Both the position numbers and the translations under genes were made by a program. From Agrobacterium fabrum (GTDB lineage Bacteria; Pseudomonadota; Alphaproteobacteria; Rhizobiales; Rhizobiaceae): a DNA stretch of 21,241 nt. The notes beneath the pieces were generated by a model that saw only the letters and a program-made list of their open reading frames with translations, ran no database searches and was not told the DNA's origin. The stretch's first letter is position 1. Each line of letters starts with the position of its first letter. The stretch lies in NCBI GenBank assembly GCA_003241215.1, contig QFOL01000035.1, positions 1 through 21,241 on the forward strand, given 5' to 3'. This document shows positions 1 to 5,743 of this stretch, one piece after another.

Positions 1-87
1 CGCCGGCTGCTCTCGGCCATTCCCGCCCTCGACCAGAATGAAAAGGGCGGCGTGACACTGAAATGGCGTCTGGAAGATGAAGTTTAA
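1..87 (+). CDS. ABC transporter ATP-binding protein, peptide/nickel type (3' end only)
   Basis: Frame 1 is open from the first base and ends at a TAA at 85-87, giving 28 residues that begin RRLLSAIPALD and end LEDEV. The RRLLSAIP stretch is typical of the C-terminal tail of DppD/DppF/OppD/OppF-type ATPases, where it follows the ABC domain. No Walker or signature motif lies inside the window, so the call rests on this tail and on the context: a family 5 solute-binding protein gene follows at 1077. The downstream serine hydrolase begins within about 15 bases of this stop, which suggests one transcript. The gene is cut by the window edge; this is not evidence of a truncated gene. Confidence 0.6.
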   Translation, partial: RRLLSAIPALDQNEKGGVTLKWRLEDEV

Positions 88-100
88 CAGGAAGATGACT

Positions 101-937
101 ATGACTGTGGCTGCCCAACTGAATGCGATCTGCGATGCACAGCCTTTCGTGACGCGCTTCATGGTGCGCAATCTCCTGACCGGTGAAGAGATGGGCCGGG
201 GAGAAGACGAGGAGACGCCATCGGGCAGCACCCGTAAGACGTCTATCATGATGGCCGTGCTCAAGGCCGCCAGCGAAGGGCGGATCGATCTCGACCAGCC
301 CGTCACCTATGAAAAGCGGCTGGCGGAAGAGGTTGCGAGCGGCATGTTCCGTTATATGACGCCGGGTATCGTCATTTCGCTGCGCGATGCCGTTGCCGGC
401 ATGATGGTGCTGAGCGACAATGTCTGCACCAAGATGGTGCTGGAGAGGCTGACGCTGGAAGAGGTGGACGGCTATTGCAAATCGCTCGGCATGGCCAATA
501 CCCACCACCGTTTCCTCATCCCGCCGCTGGCGCTGGCGGCTGACCATCCGTTGAAGACAGTTACGACCACCTCGGCGGCGGATCAGGTGCTTCTGCTGCA
601 GACCATTCTCGATGCGCAATCGTCGCCGGAGGCGCAGGCAAAGCTCGGTTGCAGCCCGCAATTGTGCGAATGGGCGATGCAGACGCTGAAGAACCAGATT
701 TTGCGTTATGGAATCCGCTCTCGCCTGCCTTTCGAGGCGGTGGTGGCCAGCAAGAGCGGTCGCGGCAAGCGCGGGCGCATGGATGCCGGCATCGTCTACA
801 GAAACGGCGCGCCGTCCTTCATCATCACCACCTATACCGATGAGGTGCCGCAAACCATGCCTGACGGCACGCCGGGATACACCATCGCGCTCGAAACGAT
901 CGGCCGGCTGGCACAGGCCTGCTGGGACGGGTTTTAA
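101..937 (+). CDS. Serine hydrolase of the class A beta-lactamase fold, probably cytosolic, not a true beta-lactamase
   Basis: The three active-site signatures of class A serine beta-lactamases are present in order. Counting from the ATG at 101 these are S43-T-R-K46 (SxxK nucleophile and base), S105-D-N107, and K218-S-G220 (KTG equivalent). The family's ExxLN omega-loop motif, which carries the deacylating Glu166, is not visible between the SDN and TTS segments, where the chain reads HHRFLIPPLALAADHP. Hydrolysis of a beta-lactam is therefore unlikely; a peptidase, amidase or esterase role is an inference. There is no signal peptide, unlike exported beta-lactamases. In-frame ATGs also exist at 77 and 95. 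I prefer 101 because AGGAAG at 89-94 is spaced 6 bases from it, whereas 77 would overlap the previous gene. It lies between a peptide-type ABC ATPase and a family 5 binding protein, so it may process imported substrate. Confidence 0.8.
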   Translation: MTVAAQLNAICDAQPFVTRFMVRNLLTGEEMGRGEDEETPSGSTRKTSIMMAVLKAASEGRIDLDQPVTYEKRLAEEVASGMFRYMTPGIVISLRDAVAGMMVLSDNVCTKMVLERLTLEEVDGYCKSLGMANTHHRFLIPPLALAADHPLKTVTTTSAADQVLLLQTILDAQSSPEAQAKLGCSPQLCEWAMQTLKNQILRYGIRSRLPFEAVVASKSGRGKRGRMDAGIVYRNGAPSFIITTYTDEVPQTMPDGTPGYTIALETIGRLAQACWDGF

Positions 938-939
938 CC

Positions 940-1042
940 GAGCATTTCCAGTAAAAGTGCGTAGCGGTTTTACGTCCGGAAAATGCGTAAAAACAAAGAG
1001 ATAGAGCACGTCTAAAACTTCAATTTAAACCGGACGTGCTCT
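940..1042. repeat. Rhizobial palindromic intergenic element (RIME-like)
   Basis: The gap between the serine hydrolase and the binding protein holds two nested palindromic modules. The first runs from GCATTTCC near 942 to GGAAAATGC near 978-986. The second is a perfect 10-bp inverted repeat, AGAGCACGTC at 1003-1012 and GACGTGCTCT at 1033-1042. The internal text (AAAAGTGC, AGCGGTTTT, CGTCCGGAAAATGCG, AAAACAAAGAG) matches, from memory, a very common intergenic element in Agrobacterium, Rhizobium and Sinorhizobium genomes. Copy number and boundaries cannot be tested here. It sits within what otherwise looks like an operon and could form a stable RNA hairpin between the two messages. Confidence 0.7.
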
Positions 1043-1076
1043 AGTCACAATCAACGACAACAAAGAGGGTAGAACA

Positions 1077-2621
1077 GTGAAAAAACTTCTTGTCGCAGGC
1101 GTTGCCCTGCTCGTGACCGCCAATATCGCCGCAGCACGCGACATCACCATCGCGCAAAGCTCGGATCTGCGCAGCAGCAATCCCGGCGTGAACCGCGACG
1201 GCAATACGGACGGGGTGATCCTGCATATCGTTGAAGGCCTTGTCGGCTACAACAACGCCGGCGAGGTGAAGCCGCTTCTCGCCGAGAGCTTCGAGGTTGC
1301 GCCTGACGGCCTGACCTATACGTTCAAGCTGCGCAAGGACGTGAAGTTCCACAATGGCAAGCCGCTCACCGCAGAGGATGTCGTCTGGAACTGGACACGT
1401 TATCTGAAGCCGGAAACGAAGTGGGCCTGCCTCAACGATTTTGCGGAAGGCGGGGCAGCGCACGTCACCGGCGTCAAGGCCTCGGATGCATCCACGGTCG
1501 AGATCACCCTTGCAAAACCCTCCGCCGTTTTCCTCGGCCTCATGTCGCGGCCGGAATGCGGTTATACCGGCATGATCTCGCCGGAATCGGTTGCTGCCGA
1601 TGGCAGCTTCGCCAAGCCCATCGGCACCGGGCCGTTCCAGTGGGACGAGTGGAAGAAGGGCGAATATATTCGCCTCGCCAAATTTGCCGATTATGTTTCG
1701 CCGGCAAATGACGGCAAGCCTGATGGCATGGTCGGCTCCAAACGGCCGCTCGCCGATGGCATCAAGTTCATGGTCATTCCCGATGCCTCGACAGTGAAGG
1801 CGGGTCTTGAATCCGGCGTGCTCGACACGGCGGAGATTTCGCCCGATCTCATCCCGGAATTCAAGGCCAATGACAAGATGCAGCTCATTGTCGCCCGTAA
1901 CAACGGCAAGAACCTGTTCTATATCCAGACCCGCGACAAGGTTCTGAGCAATCCCGGCGTGCGCCGCGCCATGGCGATGGCGCTCGATCTCGATGAACTG
2001 GTCGCCGCCGCATCCAACGGCACGGGTGAAGCCAACGGCTCGATGGTCTCGCAGGACTCCGTCTATTTTGATGAGACCCAGAAGAAGCGTCCGGCCTATG
2101 ATGTCGAGGCGGCCAAGAAGGAGCTGGAGGCAGCCGGTTACAAGGGCGAGCCGATCTCCATCATCGCCAATAAGCGCGGCAACGTGCCGAGCTTCCCGGC
2201 CGCCGTCATGGCGCAGGCCATGATGCAGCAGGCGGGTCTCAACGTGCAGATCGAGGTGCTGGACTATGCCACGCAGGTGGATCGTCGCCGTTCCGGCAAT
2301 TATCAGGTGATCTCGCAGTCGGTCGCCCCGCGTCTCGATCCGGCGCTGATGTATGCCTTCTATGTCGGCAACAAGGACAAGAACGCCTCGCTGATGTGGG
2401 ACGATCCGAAGGCGATCGAGCTGATGAAGGCAGCCTATCTGGAGGCCGACCAGACGAAGCGCCAGAAGATTTTCGACGAGTTCCATGAGCTGATGCTGAA
2501 GGAAATGCCGGGCATCTTCCTTTACGACATGGTCGATGTCTGGGGCGCGACGAAGAAGCTCAAGGGCCAGCCGGTCTGGCAGTCGAACGCCCGCCTATGG
2601 GAAGTCTCGGTCGACAACTGA
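1077..2621 (+). CDS. ABC transporter substrate-binding protein, family 5 (peptide/solute type)
   Basis: The protein is 514 aa, the usual size for DppA/OppA-like periplasmic binding proteins. It begins with a Sec signal peptide (K2-K3, hydrophobic LLVAGVALLVTANIAA, likely cut after the Ala-rich stretch near residue 20). Family hallmarks include YNNAGEVKPLLAESFEVA, the DGLTYTFKLRKDVKFHNGKPLTAEDV block near residues 80-105, and GTGPFQWDEWKKGEYI near 183-198. The start is a GTG at 1077 preceded by AGAGGG at 1064-1069, and no better in-frame ATG is nearby. It would deliver a peptide or peptide-like solute to permeases encoded upstream of the window and to the ATPase ending at 87. The ligand cannot be read from the sequence. 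A strong terminator follows directly. Confidence 0.93.
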   Translation: MKKLLVAGVALLVTANIAAARDITIAQSSDLRSSNPGVNRDGNTDGVILHIVEGLVGYNNAGEVKPLLAESFEVAPDGLTYTFKLRKDVKFHNGKPLTAEDVVWNWTRYLKPETKWACLNDFAEGGAAHVTGVKASDASTVEITLAKPSAVFLGLMSRPECGYTGMISPESVAADGSFAKPIGTGPFQWDEWKKGEYIRLAKFADYVSPANDGKPDGMVGSKRPLADGIKFMVIPDASTVKAGLESGVLDTAEISPDLIPEFKANDKMQLIVARNNGKNLFYIQTRDKVLSNPGVRRAMAMALDLDELVAAASNGTGEANGSMVSQDSVYFDETQKKRPAYDVEAAKKELEAAGYKGEPISIIANKRGNVPSFPAAVMAQAMMQQAGLNVQIEVLDYATQVDRRRSGNYQVISQSVAPRLDPALMYAFYVGNKDKNASLMWDDPKAIELMKAAYLEADQTKRQKIFDEFHELMLKEMPGIFLYDMVDVWGATKKLKGQPVWQSNARLWEVSVDN

Positions 2622-2630
2622 TCCGCTATC

Positions 2631-2666
2631 GCCCGCGCCGGAAGCAGAGCCCGGCGCGGGCATTTT
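2631..2666 (+). terminator. Rho-independent terminator of the family 5 binding protein gene
   Basis: A perfect 11-bp GC-rich inverted repeat, GCCCGCGCCGG at 2631-2641 and CCGGCGCGGGC at 2651-2661, has a 9-base loop and is followed by ATTTT. It begins 9 bases after the stop codon. It probably ends most transcripts here, so the M20 gene downstream may need its own promoter or read-through. Confidence 0.8.
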
Positions 2667-2717
2667 CCACCATAGACCGTAATGATTTGGCGGCACCTCC
2701 GCCGAAGTGTTTGCGTG

Positions 2718-2732
2718 CGCCCTTAAAGGGCG
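2718..2732. promoter_or_regulatory. 15-bp palindrome just upstream of the M20 amidohydrolase
   Basis: CGCCCTTAAAGGGCG is a perfect palindrome of two 7-base arms around a central A. It ends 8 bases before the AGGA ribosome-binding site (2741-2744). It could be a protein-binding operator or an RNA hairpin close to the ribosome-binding site. No regulator is identified, and no clear -35/-10 pair was found next to it. Confidence 0.35.
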
Positions 2733-2750
2733 GGAATGCGAGGACAAGCC

Positions 2751-4202
2751 ATGAACCGTGACGCCGTGATGTCGATCGCCGCCGAAATCGAGGTGATGAA
2801 GCCCGATTTCACCACTCTGAGCGACAGTATCTGGGATTTTGCCGAACTAAAATTCGAGGAGCGGCAATCCGCCGGAGTTCTGGCGGGCGCGCTTGAGGAA
2901 AACGGCTTTGCGGTCCGACGTGGCGTGGCAGGCATGGAGACGGCCTTCATCGGTGAATTCGGCAGCGGCAAGCCGGTCATCGCCTTCCTTGGCGAATTCG
3001 ATGCGCTGGCCGGCATGAGCCAACTGGCCGATGTGTCACAGGTGCAGCCGCGTGAACCCGGCGCCACCGGCCATGGCTGTGGCCACAACCTGCTTGGCGT
3101 CGGCTCATTGATGGCCGCTATTGCGCTCGCCCGGCATCTGAAGGCCAATAATCTGCCCGGTACCGTGCGTTATTACGGTTGCCCCGGCGAGGAGGGCGGT
3201 TCCGGCAAGACCTTCATGGTGCGCGCCGGCCTGTTCGACGATGTCGATGCGGCGCTGACCTGGCATCCGGCACCGTTCAACGGCGTGCGTTCCACCAATA
3301 ATCTTGCCGTGCTGGAATATTTCTACCGTTTCAAGGGTGTTGCGGCCCACGCCTCCAACGCCGCCCATCTCGGCCGCTCGGCGCTTGATGCGGTCGAACT
3401 CATGAATGTCGGCGTCAACTTCCTGCGCGAACATATGCCGCAGGATTGCCGGGTGCATTATGCGATTACCGATACCGGCGGCAAGGCGGCCAATGTGGTG
3501 CAGGCGAAGGCGGAAGTGCTTTACCTTATCCGCGCCCCGGAAATGCGCCAGGCGCTCGATCTTGCCGCGCGGGTGGACAAGGTGGCGCGCGGTGCGGCGA
3601 TGATGACCGAAACCGAGGTGGAAATCGTCTTCGATACCGCTTCCACCAATCTTTTGCCCAACATCACGCTGGAAACGGCGATGCATGAAAACATGGTGGC
3701 GCTTGGCCCCATCGCCTTCGATGAGGCGGATATCGCTTTCGCAAAGAGCATTCAGGATACCTTTACTGACGAGGCGATCAAAAGCAGCATCCGGCTCTAC
3801 CAGATCAAGGGCGATGTCTTTTCCAACCGGAAGGTCGACGGCTCGACGCCGCTGCATCTCGGCCTGCGCGATTTCGAGGGCCAGTCGCATTTCCGGGCGG
3901 GTTCCACCGATGTCGGTGACGTCAGCTGGGTGACGCCAACTGCACAGTGCTGGACGCCTGCCTGGGCGATCGGCACCAATCCGCATACCTGGCAGGTGGT
4001 GGCGCAGGGTAAAAGCCCCGCCGCCCACAAGGCCATGGCGCATGCCGCCAAAGCACTCGCATCGACCGGTCTTGCGCTGATGAGCTCGCCGGACCTGCTC
4101 GCCAATGCCAAAAGGGAATGGCGGGAAAAGACCGAGGGCAGCCAATATGTCTGCCCGATTCCCGCCGATGTCATGCCCGGTTCGCACGTCCAGAATGGAT
4201 AG
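2751..4202 (+). CDS. M20 family amidohydrolase, AbgB-like (aminobenzoyl-glutamate hydrolase subunit B family)
   Basis: This 483-aa zinc peptidase of the M20 family hydrolyses an amide bond in an N-acyl amino acid or dipeptide-like substrate in the cytosol. Counting from the ATG at 2751, the metal-site motifs are GEFDAL (81-86), GHGCGHN with C110 and H112, PGEEGG with catalytic E147/E148, and the TWHP histidine H172. The section after about residue 185 carries the dimerisation-domain sequence HASNAAHLGRSALDAVEL. Overall pattern and length fit AbgB rather than the shorter carboxypeptidase G2 group. The ATG at 2751 has AGGA 6 bases upstream; an in-frame ATG at 2736 adds only five residues and lacks good spacing. 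AbgB of E. coli works with AbgA, but no AbgA partner is in the window. Next to the peptide importer and serine hydrolase, it may release an amino acid from an imported conjugate; the substrate is unknown. Confidence 0.88.
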   Translation: MNRDAVMSIAAEIEVMKPDFTTLSDSIWDFAELKFEERQSAGVLAGALEENGFAVRRGVAGMETAFIGEFGSGKPVIAFLGEFDALAGMSQLADVSQVQPREPGATGHGCGHNLLGVGSLMAAIALARHLKANNLPGTVRYYGCPGEEGGSGKTFMVRAGLFDDVDAALTWHPAPFNGVRSTNNLAVLEYFYRFKGVAAHASNAAHLGRSALDAVELMNVGVNFLREHMPQDCRVHYAITDTGGKAANVVQAKAEVLYLIRAPEMRQALDLAARVDKVARGAAMMTETEVEIVFDTASTNLLPNITLETAMHENMVALGPIAFDEADIAFAKSIQDTFTDEAIKSSIRLYQIKGDVFSNRKVDGSTPLHLGLRDFEGQSHFRAGSTDVGDVSWVTPTAQCWTPAWAIGTNPHTWQVVAQGKSPAAHKAMAHAAKALASTGLALMSSPDLLANAKREWREKTEGSQYVCPIPADVMPGSHVQNG

Positions 4203-4270
4203 GCTCCGCGCGGGTCTCGAATTGAAAATAAGTCTGTCTCCATCCTTGGAGCCGAGCCCAGACTCCACAA

Positions 4271-4317
4271 TTTCAACGGCTTATGGATCCTCGCCCGAAG
4301 GGCGGGGATAGTTGAAA
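4271..4317. terminator. Extended hairpin downstream of the M20 gene (possible terminator or intergenic repeat)
   Basis: Nested arms are visible. The outer pair is TTTCAAC (4271-4277) with GTTGAAA (4311-4317). The inner pair is CCTCGCCC (4289-4296) with GGGCGGGG (4300-4307), with a 3-base GAA loop and one T-G wobble. There is no T-tract, so intrinsic termination is uncertain. The structure could equally be a palindromic repeat element. It lies 69 bases after the M20 stop codon. Confidence 0.4.
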
Positions 4318-4426
4318 GAGGGCCCGGTGCGTTTATCGCAATCCTGCCCCAGATCCTCGTTCTCCCCAAAATCCCCTATCATCACCGCCTTGTGTGCCGC
4401 TTTGCCGCCCTGCCGCGAAGAAAGCA

Positions 4427-4456
4427 TTGACGTTCGGACCAAAAATGGAATAAATA
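4427..4456 (+). promoter_or_regulatory. Candidate sigma70 promoter of the sugar ABC operon
   Basis: TTGACG (4427-4432) matches the -35 consensus TTGACA in five of six positions. TAAATA (4451-4456) follows after 18 bases; ATAAAT at 4450-4455 would give 17. This lies in the only AT-rich part of the 372-base gap 4203-4574 and would put the transcript start near 4463, giving a leader of about 110 bases before the ATG at 4575. No experimental support is available. Confidence 0.5.
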
Positions 4457-4468
4457 TATCGAACAATA

Positions 4469-4481
4469 GAAAATCGGTTTC
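4469..4481. promoter_or_regulatory. Candidate LacI-family operator
   Basis: GAAAATCGGTTTC is an imperfect palindrome centred on the CG at 4475-4476 and contains AATCGGTT, matching the AANCGNTT core of LacI-family operators. It lies just downstream of the candidate -10 element, where a bound repressor would block transcription. It is flanked by a wider inverted pair, GGAATAA (4447-4453) and TTATTCC (4483-4489). No LacI-type regulator gene is in the window, so the cognate protein is unknown. Confidence 0.45.
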
Positions 4482-4510
4482 ATTATTCCGTTTTTCGTTG
4501 AGGAGGTAGC

Positions 4511-4558
4511 GGCGGATTTTCGTGTCCGCCTCCGGCTGGGAGAGGTGGCGCCGGACAC
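4511..4558 (+). promoter_or_regulatory. Leader with two mutually exclusive hairpins before the sugar-binding protein
   Basis: GGCGGA (4511-4516) can pair with TCCGCC (4525-4530). The overlapping GTGTCCG (4522-4528) can instead pair with CGGACAC (4552-4558). Both cannot form together, and the second ends 1 base before the GAGGAGGAG ribosome-binding site at 4560-4568. A second Shine-Dalgarno-like AGGAGGT lies at 4501-4507. An 18-codon frame from GTG at 4522 ends at a TGA (4576-4578) overlapping the binding-protein ATG. This could be post-transcriptional control or coincidence in GC-rich sequence. Confidence 0.3.
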
Positions 4559-4574
4559 CGAGGAGGAGAAAACA

Positions 4575-5504
4575 ATGAAAAAGCTTATTATCGGCGCAGC
4601 CATGTCTGTGCTTGTCAGCACGGCGGCGCATGCGGAGACGATCGGCGTCTCGATGGCGCTGTTCGACGACAATTTCCTGACCGTGCTGCGCAACGGCATG
4701 CAGGATTATTCCAAGGAACTGAAGGGCGTGACCCTGCAGGTCGAGGACGCGCAGAACGACGTTGCCAAGCAGCAGAGCCAGATCCAGAATTTCATCGCCT
4801 CCAAGGTCGATGCGATCATCGTCAACCCGGTTGATACGGATGCGACGGCGGCCATGTCGAAACTGGCCGCTGAAGCCAAGATTCCGCTGGTTTACGTCAA
4901 CCGCCAGCCGGTGAACGTCGATAGCCTGCCGGATGGCCAGGCATTCGTCGCCTCCGACGAGACGGTGGCCGGTACGCTTGAGGCGAAAGAAGTTTGCCGC
5001 CTGCTCGGCGGCAAGGGCAATGCGGTTATCATGATGGGTGAGCTTTCCAACCAGGCGGCGCGCATGCGCACGCAGTCTGCGAAGGATGTGCTGAAGACCG
5101 ACGAATGCAAGGGCATTTCGGTTGTTGAAGAGCAGACCGCCAACTGGCAGCGTACGCAGGGCTCCGACCTTGTGACCAACTGGCTCTCCAGCGGCATGGA
5201 ATTCAACGCCGTCATCTCCAACAATGACGAAATGGCCATCGGGGCGATCCAGGCGTTGAAGGCAGCAGGCAAGGACATGAAGGAATATGTCGTTGCCGGC
5301 GTTGACGCCACGCAGGACGCGCTTGCAGCCATGCAGGCGGGCGATCTCGACGTAACGGTCTTCCAGGATGCGGCAGGGCAGGGCAAGGGCGCTCTCGATG
5401 CCGCGCTGAAGCTCGTCAAGGGCGACAAGGTCGAGAAGAAGGTCTACATTCCTTTCCAGCTCGTCACGCCTGAAAACGTCAAGGACTACGTGGCCAAGAA
5501 CTAA
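4575..5504 (+). CDS. Sugar ABC transporter substrate-binding protein (RbsB-like, Peripla_BP_4)
   Basis: The 309-aa periplasmic binding protein belongs to the ribose/galactose/inositol group. The signal peptide (M1-K2-K3, LIIGAAMSVLVSTAAHA, cut after about A20) is followed by ETIGVSMALFDDNFLTVLRNGM. Family motifs include QIQNFIASKVDAIIVNPVDTDA, which contacts the ligand in the first lobe, and VISNNDEMAIGAIQALKAAG and VAGVDATQDALAAMQAG in the second lobe and hinge. The ATG at 4575 has GAGGAGGAG 6 bases upstream; a GTG at 4545 would add residues before the signal peptide and is rejected. It is the first gene of the importer operon with 5744 and 7318. The sequence reminds me of rhizobial myo-inositol-binding proteins, but the GGAA-N6-TTCC IolR site reported for alphaproteobacterial inositol genes is absent upstream, so the sugar is left open. 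Confidence 0.9.
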   Translation: MKKLIIGAAMSVLVSTAAHAETIGVSMALFDDNFLTVLRNGMQDYSKELKGVTLQVEDAQNDVAKQQSQIQNFIASKVDAIIVNPVDTDATAAMSKLAAEAKIPLVYVNRQPVNVDSLPDGQAFVASDETVAGTLEAKEVCRLLGGKGNAVIMMGELSNQAARMRTQSAKDVLKTDECKGISVVEEQTANWQRTQGSDLVTNWLSSGMEFNAVISNNDEMAIGAIQALKAAGKDMKEYVVAGVDATQDALAAMQAGDLDVTVFQDAAGQGKGALDAALKLVKGDKVEKKVYIPFQLVTPENVKDYVAKN

Positions 5505-5514
5505 CGGCCATCTT

Positions 5515-5559
5515 CCGGCATCTGCGCCCGTTCAGATTGATATTGGAGGCAGATGCCGG
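5515..5559 (+). repeat. Inverted repeat immediately after the sugar-binding protein gene
   Basis: CCGGCATCTGC (5515-5525) and GCAGATGCCGG (5549-5559) are perfect 11-base complements separated by 23 bases, starting 11 bases after the stop codon. A stem here could protect the 3' end of the binding-protein message or cause partial termination before the ATPase gene. Only TTT follows, so full termination is unlikely. Confidence 0.55.
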
Positions 5560-5630
5560 TTTCCGACGGCGCCGAATGCAAGCTCCGGTGCGCGAGCGGA
5601 TTACGATTGAATTTCAGTGAATTCAAAGTG

Positions 5631-5670
5631 TTGCAGCGCCTTTCATGTCGTGATCGGCACGGCGCTGCAA
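5631..5670. repeat. Palindromic intergenic element (TTGCAGCGCC type)
   Basis: TTGCAGCGCC (5631-5640) and GGCGCTGCAA (5661-5670) form a perfect 10-bp inverted repeat with a 20-base loop. The lead-in GAATTCAAAGTGTTGCAGCGCCTTT resembles, from memory, a frequent Agrobacterium/Rhizobium intergenic repeat ending GGCGCTGTAA. It sits 74 bases before the ATPase start, inside the presumed operon. Together with 5515-5559 it makes this 239-base gap unusually structured. Confidence 0.6.
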
Positions 5671-5743
5671 GCCTCCCCGGGGGCGAGGTGCGCCGTTTGG
5701 CAAAACCTGTTTCCGGTCATTTTTGTCTATTGTGGAGGATGAG

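Noticed and set aside
77..937. Beta-lactam resistance gene
   Set aside because: Motifs place it in the fold, but the catalytic omega-loop glutamate motif and the signal peptide are missing.
1041..2486. 481-codon open frame on the minus strand
   Set aside because: Antisense to the family 5 binding protein; its sequence is rich in His, Arg and Leu and has no family features, as expected from a shadow of a GC-rich gene.
4203..4574. IolR-type GGAA-N6-TTCC site that would support an inositol importer
   Set aside because: GGAA (4447-4450) and TTCC (4486-4489) are present but 35 bases apart, so the motif is not met. The inositol assignment was kept only as a possibility.
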